Positions 35,344-43,248 of a stretch of 64,000 nt of DNA are shown here, in pieces; within the stretch, counting starts at the first letter, position 1; each line of letters opens with the position of its first letter. Source of the stretch: Subsaximicrobium wynnwilliamsii (lineage in GTDB: Bacteria > Bacteroidota > Bacteroidia > Flavobacteriales > Flavobacteriaceae). The stretch lies in contig NZ_VORM01000004.1 of assembly GCF_007997225.1 (NCBI RefSeq), positions 62,001 through 126,000 on the forward strand, read 5' to 3'. Under the pieces are notes generated by a model. The model saw nothing but the letters and a program-made list of their open reading frames with translations, did not search any database and was not told where the DNA came from. The position numbers and the translations under genes are program-made.

Positions 35344-35802
35344 ATGGATAAACATAGTTATAACGTCGATATCAGTTGGACCGAAGCCCGAAAAGGGATG
35401 ATGTGCTCCCCAGAATTAGAACATAAAGACACCCAGGAGACCAACTGCATAGAAGTGGCAACACCGCCAGAATTTCCAGGAGGAATGCCACATATTTGGT
35501 CTCCAGAACATTTATTTACGGCTGCAGTTGCCAGTTGTTTAATGACCACGTTTTTGGCAATTGCCGAAAATTCAAAAATCGAATTCGTTAGTTTCAAATG
35601 CGGTTCTAAAGGTATTTTGGAGAACGTAGATGGCAAGTTCGTCATCAGTGAAGTGCTCTTGTTTCCTGAAGTCGTCATCACAGACGAATCACAACGGGAA
35701 CGTGTGGAACGCGTCATAGAAAAGTCAGAAAAGGCCTGCCTGATTTCAAACTCCATTACTTCAAAAATCACTATGGACATAAAAGTGAGTGTTCAAAATT
35801 AA
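35344..35802 (+). CDS. OsmC-family peroxidase
   Basis: A 152-residue OsmC/Ohr-like protein. Both active-site cysteines are visible: VASCLMTTFLAIAE and SEKACLISNSI. It should reduce organic hydroperoxides in the cytoplasm. Its presence in an export operon suggests that the substrate or inducer is lipophilic and oxidising. Confidence 0.9.
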   Translation: MDKHSYNVDISWTEARKGMMCSPELEHKDTQETNCIEVATPPEFPGGMPHIWSPEHLFTAAVASCLMTTFLAIAENSKIEFVSFKCGSKGILENVDGKFVISEVLLFPEVVITDESQRERVERVIEKSEKACLISNSITSKITMDIKVSVQN

Positions 35803-35808
35803 CACCAC

Positions 35809-36711
35809 ATGAGCATCTCCATCAGCCATATCAGTAAATCCTATAAAAAAGTAAGCGCTTTAAAGGATATTTCCTTTGAAGTAGAGGCAGGAGAACTCTT
35901 TGGACTTATTGGTCCTGATGGTGCAGGCAAAACAACGCTTTTCAGGATTTTGACCACTTTATTGATTGCCAATGAAGGCGCTGCAACGGTGGCTGGTTTT
36001 GATGTGGTTGCCGATTATAAAAACATCAGAAAAAGTGTGGGTTATATGCCTGGGAAATTTTCATTGTATCAGGATTTAACAGTGGCCGAAAATTTGAATT
36101 TTTTCGCCACTATTTTTGGAACCACGGTTGAAGAAAACTACGACTTGATCAAGGACATCTATGTTCAAATTGAACCTTTTAAAGACCGAAGAGCTGGTAA
36201 ACTTTCTGGCGGAATGAAGCAAAAACTAGCGCTATGCTGTGCTTTGATCCATAAACCAAAGGTGTTGTTTTTAGATGAACCAACCACTGGTGTTGATCCA
36301 GTTTCGAGAAAGGAATTCTGGGAAATGCTAAAACGTTTGCAACTAAAAGGCATTACCATTTTGGTGTCCACACCTTATATGGATGAAGCTGCTTTGTGTG
36401 ATCGGATCGCATTGATTCAAGATGGAAAAATATTGGAAATCGATACCCCTGAAGCTATTGTAAGGCATTATCCAAAGGCAATTTACAACGTTAAGGCCAA
36501 CAATATGTATCAGCTCATTAAAAGTTTAAATGACTATGAACATAACCACAGCGTGTATCCTTTTGGAGAATATGTGCATTACACTGACAGTAGAACAGAT
36601 TTCAACCCAAAAGAACTGTTTCAGTATTTAGAATCGAACAATCTTTCGGCCATTGAAATTGAACCAACGGTGGCTACTATTGAAGACACCTTTATGGAAT
36701 TGGCAAAATAA
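35809..36711 (+). CDS. ABC transporter ATPase, first of a pair
   Basis: A 300-residue nucleotide-binding protein. Walker A GPDGAGKTT, signature LSGGMKQ and Walker B VLFLDEP are intact. The H-loop, normally a His, reads VSTPYMDEA and lacks it. The last 60 residues are extra. With the next gene it resembles a split version of YbhF, which carries two ATPase halves in one chain. See the second ATPase for the complementary defect. Confidence 0.9.
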   Translation: MSISISHISKSYKKVSALKDISFEVEAGELFGLIGPDGAGKTTLFRILTTLLIANEGAATVAGFDVVADYKNIRKSVGYMPGKFSLYQDLTVAENLNFFATIFGTTVEENYDLIKDIYVQIEPFKDRRAGKLSGGMKQKLALCCALIHKPKVLFLDEPTTGVDPVSRKEFWEMLKRLQLKGITILVSTPYMDEAALCDRIALIQDGKILEIDTPEAIVRHYPKAIYNVKANNMYQLIKSLNDYEHNHSVYPFGEYVHYTDSRTDFNPKELFQYLESNNLSAIEIEPTVATIEDTFMELAK

Positions 36712-36739
36712 CCTGCAAGGTTTTAAAAACCGTGTAGGT
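36711..36739. repeat. Family B palindrome (ACCTGCAAGGTTTT)
   Basis: ACCTGCAAGGTTTTAAAAAC followed by CGTGTAGGT forms an imperfect hairpin that starts on the last base of the ATPase stop codon. Two closer-matched copies lie at 52.3-52.4 kb. Confidence 0.8.
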
Positions 36740-36749
36740 TTAACTAAAG

Positions 36750-37478
36750 ATGATAAACAACAACGTCATACACGTAGAAGGATTAACCAAGATGTTTGGG
36801 GATTTCACAGCCGTAGATGCCATCACTTTTGATGTTAAAAAAGGCGAAATCTTTGGGTTTCTAGGAGCTAACGGCGCAGGAAAAACCACAGCGATGAAAA
36901 TGTTGATTGGCATTTCCAAACCAACGTCTGGAAAGGCCAATGTTGCAGGCTTTGATGTGTTTACACATGCAGAAGACATCAAAAAAAACATTGGGTACAT
37001 GAGTCAGAAGTTTGCCTTGTACGATGACTTAACCGTTAAAGAGAACATCACTTTTTTTGGTGGCATTTACGGATTGACAAGAACACGCATCAAAGAAAAA
37101 TCGGAGGCGCTGATTGAAGAATTAGGTTTGGAGAATGTCGCAACTAAACTGGTGGGCTCCTTACCTCTGGGCTGGAAACAAAAACTATCCTTTTCGGTGG
37201 CGCTGTTGCATGATCCAAAAATCGTGTTTTTGGATGAGCCTACAGGTGGTGTGGATCCAATTACCAGGCGGCAATTTTGGGAAATGATTTACAAAGCATC
37301 GCATCAGGGCACTACCGTTTTTGTAACCACACATTATATGGATGAAGCCGAATATTGTGATCGGGTTTCCATTATGGTCAACGGGAAAATTGAAGCATTG
37401 GATACGCCTAAAAAATTAAAAGAGCAATTTAAAGCTACAAATATGAATGATGTGTTTTTGAAATTGGCGAGAGGATGA
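36750..37478 (+). CDS. ABC transporter ATPase, second of a pair
   Basis: A 242-residue nucleotide-binding protein. Walker A GANGAGKTT, Walker B IVFLDEP and the H-loop His (VTTHYMDEA) are present, but the signature motif is LPLGWKQ instead of LSGG, as in the second half of YbhF. Paired with the first ATPase this gives one canonical site (its own Walker/H-loop with the partner's LSGG) and one degenerate site. Confidence 0.9.
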   Translation: MINNNVIHVEGLTKMFGDFTAVDAITFDVKKGEIFGFLGANGAGKTTAMKMLIGISKPTSGKANVAGFDVFTHAEDIKKNIGYMSQKFALYDDLTVKENITFFGGIYGLTRTRIKEKSEALIEELGLENVATKLVGSLPLGWKQKLSFSVALLHDPKIVFLDEPTGGVDPITRRQFWEMIYKASHQGTTVFVTTHYMDEAEYCDRVSIMVNGKIEALDTPKKLKEQFKATNMNDVFLKLARG

Positions 37479-37483
37479 AAAGG

Positions 37484-37581
37484 TTTCCCGCAGATGGCGC
37501 AGATTTACGCGGAAGAACACCCAATAAAATCTGCGGTTATCCGCGAGATCTGCGGGAAAAAAAGCGAGATCTGCGGGAAAA
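37484..37581. repeat. Family A palindromic repeat upstream of the GxxExxY gene
   Basis: A full copy (37484-37558) with arms TTTCCCGCAGAT and ATCTGCGGGAAA, then an extra right half-copy (GCGAGATCTGCGGGAAA at 37565-37581). It ends 17 bases before the GxxExxY start. Confidence 0.85.
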
Positions 37582-37598
37582 AATTAAAATCTAAAATT

Positions 37599-37985
37599 AT
37601 GGAACAAAAAACAGAAAACGATATTTCATATTTAATTAGAGGTGCGATTTTTAAGATTTACAACGAATTGGGTCCAGGTTTACTGGAATCAGTTTATGAA
37701 ACGGTCTTGAGTTTCGAATTACGAAAACAAGGATTGGAGGCAAAAAACCAAGTGCCATTGCCTGTATTTTATGAAGGCAATAAATTAGGTTTAGGATTTA
37801 GATTGGATTTACTAGTAAATGAAAAAGTAGTTGTTGAGATAAAATCGGTTGAAAATTTAGCGGAAGTGCATCACAAACAAGTTTTGACATATTTAAAACT
37901 ATCTAATTTGAAATTAGGAATTCTCGTGAATTTCAATGTAGATAATATCGAAAAAGGCATTTTCAGGAAAGTGAATGGATTGTAG
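37599..37985 (+). CDS. GxxExxY-family protein (PD-(D/E)XK-like)
   Basis: A 128-residue member of the GxxExxY family. The name motif is visible as GPGLLESVYE, and the nuclease-type core includes FRLDLLVNEKVVVEIKS (D and ExK) and the TYLKLSNLKLGILVNF strand. Members resemble PD-(D/E)XK nucleases but have no established role. I start at ATG 37599; an in-frame extension upstream would be translated repeat sequence. The gene interrupts the ABC exporter operon and is bracketed on both sides by CTGCGGG palindromes. Confidence 0.85.
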   Translation: MEQKTENDISYLIRGAIFKIYNELGPGLLESVYETVLSFELRKQGLEAKNQVPLPVFYEGNKLGLGFRLDLLVNEKVVVEIKSVENLAEVHHKQVLTYLKLSNLKLGILVNFNVDNIEKGIFRKVNGL

Positions 37986-38293
37986 TGTCCCGCAGATGGC
38001 GCAGATTATCGCAGAAAACAAACAAAACAAAATCTGCGAAAATCCGCGAGTTCTGCGGGAAAGAAAAAAAATGTCCCGCAGATTTCGCAGATGCACGCAG
38101 AGAAAGGAATACAAAAATCAACGTTAATCATCGGGAAAAAATCTGCGCCAATCTGCGAGATCCGCGGGAAATGAAAAAAGTGTCCCGCAGATACACGCAG
38201 AAAAAAGATTACAAAAATCAACGTTAATCATCGGAAAAAAATCTGCGAAAATCCGCGTGATCTGCGGGAAAGAAATCGAGATCTGCAGGAAAC
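37986..38293. repeat. Family A palindromic repeats, three copies and a half
   Basis: Three consecutive copies (37986-38062, 38072-38171, 38181-38271) and a partial right arm (38272-38293), starting at the first base after the GxxExxY stop codon. Copies two and three share an identical internal insertion with ACAAAAATCAACGTTAATCA, a sign of recent duplication. Confidence 0.85.
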
Positions 38294-38320
38294 AGAAAAT
38301 TTTAACAATTAAAAACAGAG

Positions 38321-38340
38321 ATCCCTGCCTTCGCAGGGAC
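38321..38340. repeat. Short palindrome ATCCCTGCCTTCGCAGGGAC
   Basis: A 20-base hairpin with arms TCCCTGC and GCAGGGA, 5 bases before the permease start codon region. It belongs to the group of C/G-rich mini-palindromes seen also at 47.8 and 49.0 kb. Confidence 0.7.
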
Positions 38341-38345
38341 TTAGG

Positions 38346-39452
38346 ATGAAAAGATTCATAGGTTTTATAAAAAAAGAATTCTACCACATTTTTAGGGATA
38401 AACGCTCCTTGTTTATTCTCTTCGGAATGCCCATTGCCCAAATTTTACTGTTCGGTTTTGCCATTACCAATGAAATCAATAATGTGGACATCGCCATTTT
38501 AGACCATTCAAAAGATGCTACCACCAAAGAAATCATCAATAAAATAGCAGCTTCAAAATATTTCAGCATCAAGCAAATGATCGAACGCGAAGCAGACATC
38601 GCTTCGGTGTTTCAAAAAGGGCATGTGAAAGCAGTTTTGAATTTTGAAAGGGATTTCAGTAAAAACCTTATCAAAGACCGCAAAGCAACCATTCAAATAA
38701 TCACAGATGCCACAGACCCAAATACGGCAAACACCATCAGCAATTATGTCAACGCCATCCTTCAGCAGTACCAAAAACAACTGAATAAGGACATCACAAT
38801 TGCTTATCAAATCGTGCCGCAAACACGCATGGTATATAATCCGGAATTAAAAAGCGTGTATATGTTTGTTCCAGGGGTCATGACCATTATTTTGATGCTG
38901 GTTTCTGCAATGATGACCTCCATTTCCATCACAAGAGAAAAAGAATTGGGCACCATGGAAATTTTATTGGTATCGCCTTTAAAACCGTTTCAGGTCATTA
39001 TAGGAAAAGTGTTTCCCTATATTTTTCTGTCCATTATCAATGCTGTAGTGATTGTACTGTTAAGCATTTTCATATTCAAAATGCCAGTTCAAGGCAGCTT
39101 GTTTTTATTGGCTTTAGAAAGCATTCTGTTCATCATAAGCGCTTTGGCATTGGGCATATTGATCTCAACCATTTCAGCAACGCAACAAACCGCCATGATG
39201 ATTTCCTTAATGGGGCTCATGCTACCCGTTATATTATTGTCTGGATTTATTTTCCCGATTTCGAGCATGCCAATGCCACTTCAAATTATTAGCCATATCA
39301 TTCCGGCAAAATGGTTTATCATCATCATCAAAGGAATAATGCTCAAAGGTGTTGGTTTAGAATATCTATGGAAAGAAACAGTGATATTATTGGGAATGAC
39401 GGTGTTCTTCATTGCATTGAGTGTGAAGAAATATAAAATTAGGCTCGAGTGA
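38346..39452 (+). CDS. ABC-2 type permease, first of a pair
   Basis: A 368-residue permease of the YbhS/YbhR group: one N-terminal helix, a large extracytoplasmic domain (about residues 45-175) and five C-terminal helices with MTSISITREKELGTMEILL. With the second permease it should form the membrane part of the exporter driven by the ATPase pair. Confidence 0.88.
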   Translation: MKRFIGFIKKEFYHIFRDKRSLFILFGMPIAQILLFGFAITNEINNVDIAILDHSKDATTKEIINKIAASKYFSIKQMIEREADIASVFQKGHVKAVLNFERDFSKNLIKDRKATIQIITDATDPNTANTISNYVNAILQQYQKQLNKDITIAYQIVPQTRMVYNPELKSVYMFVPGVMTIILMLVSAMMTSISITREKELGTMEILLVSPLKPFQVIIGKVFPYIFLSIINAVVIVLLSIFIFKMPVQGSLFLLALESILFIISALALGILISTISATQQTAMMISLMGLMLPVILLSGFIFPISSMPMPLQIISHIIPAKWFIIIIKGIMLKGVGLEYLWKETVILLGMTVFFIALSVKKYKIRLE

Positions 39453-39466
39453 AATAGTTGGCAGTC

Positions 39467-39501
39467 GGTAGTGGGTAGTGGGTAGTGGGTAGTGGGTAGT
39501 G
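39467..39501. repeat. Perfect 5 x 7-bp tandem repeat GGTAGTG
   Basis: Five identical units between the two permease genes. Unit number may vary between strains; an effect on the permease downstream is possible only through the leader. Confidence 0.95.
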
Positions 39502-39611
39502 AAATAAAAATAGTCGAGTACCTGCTTGTCGGCAGACAGATTCGTGGCAAAAAAACGAGTAAAAATTAAAAAGAGATTCCCATTGGAGTTTATCTTAAGC
39601 GGAGTCTAAAG

Positions 39612-40745
39612 ATGGGAAATATTATGAAAATAATCGGCTATATCATCCAAAAAGAGTTCAAGCAAATCTTTAGAAATAAAGGCATGCTTCCCATCATTTT
39701 TGTGCTGCCACTACTCCAACTTATTATTTTATCAAACGCAGCCACTTTCGAAGTTAAGAATATCAAATTTGCCTATATTGATCATGATCATACCTCGACA
39801 TCTAGAGCATTGGTTGAAAAATTCAGTGCCTCCACTTATTTTGATGTGCTTACCCATTTTCCTTCGGAAGGCTTGGCAAGTTCAGCAATGCTGAGGGGCG
39901 AAGTTGATGTGGTTTTGGAGATTCCACGGTACTTTGAGCGCGATTTACAAAATGAGAAACACCACACTTTAGGGGTGACCATCAATGCGATTGATGGCGC
40001 AGCAGCAGGAGTGGAAAATGTTTACGTTAATCAGATTATTCAGGGTTTTAACCAACATTTGAAGGTTGATTTGTTACAGCCTTCCGATCAGGTTATTCAG
40101 CCCCTAAGTATTGACACGATTCCCCTATTCTGGTACAACGAAACCTTAAATTATAAAACCTTTATGGTGCCCGGGATTTTGGTGTTGCTGGTTACAATGA
40201 TCACGCTGTTTCTTTCAGGAATGAATATTGTACGTGAGAAAGAAATTGGCACCCTCGAGCAAATCAATGTGACACCCATTAAAAAAAGCCAGTTCATCAT
40301 TGGAAAGCTCTTTCCTTTTTGGGTCATTGGGATGGCGCTATTGACTATCGGTTTAATCATCGCCAAACTCATTTTCAACGTCCCCATGATTGGCAGCTTA
40401 CCGCTCATGTATTTCTACACCTCCATATATATTTTAGTGGTTTTGGGGATTGGTTTGTTCATCTCAAATTTTACGGACACACAACAACAGGCCATGTTTA
40501 TCGCTTGGTTTTTTACGGTTATTTTCATTTTAATGAGTGGCTTATTCACGCCTATTGAGAGTATGCCGCAATGGGCGCAAATTGTCACTGAGTTCAATCC
40601 CATCAAATACTTTGTAGAAGTCATGCGCATGGTCATGCTCAAAGGCTCCGGATTTATGGATATTCTTCCGCAGGTCTTAAAAACATTGCTTTATGCATTG
40701 GTCATGAATGGTTTAGCGGTTTGGAGTTATAAAAAAACAACCTAA
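39612..40745 (+). CDS. ABC-2 type permease, second of a pair
   Basis: A 377-residue permease with the same topology as the preceding one (IGYIIQKEFKQIFRNKGML, a large loop, then MNIVREKEIGTLEQINVT and the C-terminal helices). It ends the TetR-controlled operon. ATG 39612 and an ATG four codons later are both possible starts. Confidence 0.88.
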   Translation: MGNIMKIIGYIIQKEFKQIFRNKGMLPIIFVLPLLQLIILSNAATFEVKNIKFAYIDHDHTSTSRALVEKFSASTYFDVLTHFPSEGLASSAMLRGEVDVVLEIPRYFERDLQNEKHHTLGVTINAIDGAAAGVENVYVNQIIQGFNQHLKVDLLQPSDQVIQPLSIDTIPLFWYNETLNYKTFMVPGILVLLVTMITLFLSGMNIVREKEIGTLEQINVTPIKKSQFIIGKLFPFWVIGMALLTIGLIIAKLIFNVPMIGSLPLMYFYTSIYILVVLGIGLFISNFTDTQQQAMFIAWFFTVIFILMSGLFTPIESMPQWAQIVTEFNPIKYFVEVMRMVMLKGSGFMDILPQVLKTLLYALVMNGLAVWSYKKTT

Positions 40746-40752
40746 ATCTTAT

Positions 40753-40796
40753 GTAACTAATGTTACGCTGCTTTTTGAAAAAGGAACCTATCTTCA
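40753..40796 (+). promoter_or_regulatory. CRP/FNR-type operator plus -7 box, SQR-like gene
   Basis: GTAAC-TAAT-GTTAC at 40753-40766. TATCTTCA at 40789-40796 begins 29.5 bp from the centre, 16 bases before the ATG of the SQR-like gene. Confidence 0.78.
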
Positions 40797-40811
40797 ATAA
40801 AAATTAAGGTC

Positions 40812-42269
40812 ATGGCTAAAATAGTTGTCTTAGGCGCAGGAATATCAGGTCACGCAGCAGCATCTCACTTACGCAGAAAGCTGCCTAAAGAACATGAAGT
40901 TGTAGTAGTGTCGCCTAATAGTAATTACCAATGGATTCCATCGAATATCTGGGTTGGCATTGGCAGAATGAAATCTGAAAAAATTCTATTCCCATTAGCG
41001 CCATTATACAAAAAGAAACATATTGGTTATAAACAGGCTAAAGCGGTTTCGTTCTATCCTGAAGGCGATCAAAAGGAACAAAAACCTTATGTTCTGGCGG
41101 AATATGTCTTTGGCGAACAGAAAGGCCAACAAGAAAAAATTACCTACGACTACTTAATCAACGCCACAGGACCGAAACTTAATTTTGAAGCTACTGAAGG
41201 CTTAATTCCTGGAAAAAACAAGGCCTATTCTGTGTGCACCTATACCCATGCAGATCATGCTTGGGAGGGTTTAAAGAAATTGATTGAGCAGATGAAACAG
41301 GGCAAGAAAGCGAAAATTTTAATTGGTACAGGCCATGCAAAATCCACCTGTCAAGGTGCCGCTTTTGAGTACATTTTAAATGTGGAAGAAGAACTGCGCA
41401 AACATAAGGTGCGTGACATGGCTGAAGTGACTTGGATTTCCAACGAATACCAATTAGGCGATTTCGGAATGGATGGCATGTTGCTGAGTTATGGCAGCAT
41501 GACCATGAAATCCCACGAAATGATTGAAATGATTTTTGAAGATCGCGATATCAAATGGATCTTGGGTGCTGGTGTCAACAAAATTGAAGATGGTGTGGCG
41601 CATTACGAAAATTTGGAAGGCGAACAGAAATCAGAAATCTATGATTTTGCAATGCTTATCCCCTCGTTTTCTGGTCATGGTTTTAAAGCCTTTGATAAAA
41701 ACGAAAACGACATTACAGAAAAACTCTTCAAAGGATTTATGATTGTCGATGCCAATTATACACCAAAACCATACGAAGAATGGTCTGTGCAAGATTGGCC
41801 AGAAACCTATCAAAATCCGACTTACAAAAACATTTTCGCACCCGGAATAGCATTCGCGCCACCCCACAGCATTTCAAAACCTAGAAAGAGCAAAAACGGA
41901 ACAGAGATTTTCCCTGCACCACCACGCACGGGAATGCCTTCTGGAATTACGGCTAAAATAGTGGCAGACAATATTATAGATACTATCAAGAACGGAAAAG
42001 AATCCTTGACCCATAAAGGATCTATGGGAAATATGGGTGCAGCATGTATTGCTTCTGCAGGCTTCGGCATGACCACAGGAAGTGGCGTAAGCATCACCAC
42101 CTATCCCATTGTACCAGACTATGAAAAATACCCAAAAACACAAGGCCGACAATTAAGCAAAACCTTTGGGGAAATTGGTTTGGCAGGGCATTGGCTCAAA
42201 CTAAGCTTACACTATGCCTTTATTTATAAAGCCAAAATGCGACCATTTTGGTGGTTGATTCCTGAATAG
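40812..42269 (+). CDS. Sulfide:quinone oxidoreductase-like flavoprotein
   Basis: A 485-residue FAD-dependent oxidoreductase. The dinucleotide motif is VVLGAGISGHAAA, and a second one is seen at ILIGTGHAKS. Exactly three cysteines (142, 180 and 412) fall in the positions expected for SQR, whose Cys triad carries polysulfide during sulfide oxidation. The C-terminus has the amphipathic run typical of membrane attachment. It would oxidise sulfide and reduce quinone, feeding persulfide to the CstB-like enzyme. The family also includes flavocytochrome c subunits, so the exact electron acceptor is inferred. Confidence 0.8.
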   Translation: MAKIVVLGAGISGHAAASHLRRKLPKEHEVVVVSPNSNYQWIPSNIWVGIGRMKSEKILFPLAPLYKKKHIGYKQAKAVSFYPEGDQKEQKPYVLAEYVFGEQKGQQEKITYDYLINATGPKLNFEATEGLIPGKNKAYSVCTYTHADHAWEGLKKLIEQMKQGKKAKILIGTGHAKSTCQGAAFEYILNVEEELRKHKVRDMAEVTWISNEYQLGDFGMDGMLLSYGSMTMKSHEMIEMIFEDRDIKWILGAGVNKIEDGVAHYENLEGEQKSEIYDFAMLIPSFSGHGFKAFDKNENDITEKLFKGFMIVDANYTPKPYEEWSVQDWPETYQNPTYKNIFAPGIAFAPPHSISKPRKSKNGTEIFPAPPRTGMPSGITAKIVADNIIDTIKNGKESLTHKGSMGNMGAACIASAGFGMTTGSGVSITTYPIVPDYEKYPKTQGRQLSKTFGEIGLAGHWLKLSLHYAFIYKAKMRPFWWLIPE

Positions 42270-42342
42270 GGATCAAATCAATAAAGGTTGATTCCTGAAT
42301 AAAAACAGGTTCACAATAGATTGATTCCTTAAAAAACATAAG

Positions 42343-42483
42343 ATGATGACACAGCGTATTTCAAAATATCAAAGATTTAAAATGATGAATCCCATCATCC
42401 AGTTTTTCAAATACATTTACTTAAGCATAAAAATCATGCTTATTGTAGCTGGAGGTCATGGTAGCACTCGAAAAGTAAACTGA
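42343..42483 (+). CDS. 46-residue protein downstream of the SQR-like gene
   Basis: A short gene with the hydrophobic helix NPIIQFFKYIYLSIKIMLIV and a conserved-looking tail AGGHGSTRKVN. It follows the SQR-like gene by 73 bases and precedes a strong terminator, so it is the last gene of the transcript. Small membrane proteins of this kind follow SQR-like genes in other flavobacteria as I recall them; no function is known. Confidence 0.6.
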   Translation: MMTQRISKYQRFKMMNPIIQFFKYIYLSIKIMLIVAGGHGSTRKVN

Positions 42484-42518
42484 TTTGGTTGTCAGTGATT
42501 ATTGGTTGATTGTTGAAA

Positions 42519-42550
42519 AGCGCTCATTTATACAATGGGCGCTTTTTTTT
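42519..42550 (+). terminator. Terminator of the SQR-like operon
   Basis: A 10-bp stem (AGCGCTCATT pairing with AATGGGCGCT, one G-T pair) followed by eight T residues. Confidence 0.85.
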
Positions 42551-42578
42551 GATCCTTGACCTGCGTTGAAAATTCGTC

Positions 42579-43184
42579 CTAGATGCCTTCCGAAGTAATC
42601 ATTTGTATGCCCAGATTGACCATCTTTTCTTTAATGTCCTTGAAGGCTTCAGGATCTAATGCTTGAGAGGCATCTTCTATAAAGAAACAGGCGAAGCCTT
42701 CTTTAAAGGCGTCATAAATGGAATAATACACACAAATATCTGCGGCGAGACCACATAGAAAAAGTTGCGAGACTCCCTTTTCCTTTAAATAACCCGCCAA
42801 GCCGGTGGACTTTAAATGTTGGTTATCATAAAAAGCACTATAACTATCCATGTATTTATCTGTTCCTTTTCTAAAAATAGCTTCACATTTTTGAGTTTTT
42901 AAATCAGGATGAAACTGTGCGCCTTCCGTGTCTTGCACACAGTGATCTGGCCATAAGGTTTGTGGCTTGCCCTGAAGTTCAATCTCATCAAAGGCAGATT
43001 TCCCTTCGTGGTTGGAAGCAAAACTCACGTGGTCTTTGGGATGCCAATCTTGGGTGGCAACCACCAAATCAAATTTATGCTGAATGCCATTGATTATTGG
43101 GACAATCTTATCGCCACCGGCAACGGAAAGCGAACCACCTGGCATAAAATCATTCTGTACATCAATTATAAGAAGCGTTTTCAT
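42579..43184 (-). CDS. pncA: Nicotinamidase
   Basis: A 201-residue isochorismatase-fold amidase. The catalytic Asp is in DVQNDFMPGG, and the nucleophilic Cys in LFLCGLAADICV; metal-binding residues are in ATQDWHPKDH. It turns nicotinamide into nicotinate, the substrate of the upstream pncB. The two genes are 64 bp apart on the same strand, forming an NAD salvage pair. Confidence 0.92.
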   Translation of the reverse strand: MKTLLIIDVQNDFMPGGSLSVAGGDKIVPIINGIQHKFDLVVATQDWHPKDHVSFASNHEGKSAFDEIELQGKPQTLWPDHCVQDTEGAQFHPDLKTQKCEAIFRKGTDKYMDSYSAFYDNQHLKSTGLAGYLKEKGVSQLFLCGLAADICVYYSIYDAFKEGFACFFIEDASQALDPEAFKDIKEKMVNLGIQMITSEGI

Positions 43185-43248
43185 AATATTATTTTTTTAG
43201 TAAGAGCTTTTTCCGTGACGTTAGGCTTTGAGGACTTGACATTTCAGT

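Noticed and set aside
37986-38293. CRISPR-like spaced repeats
   Set aside because: The units are long imperfect palindromes of unequal length without uniform repeats and unique spacers, and no cas gene is near.
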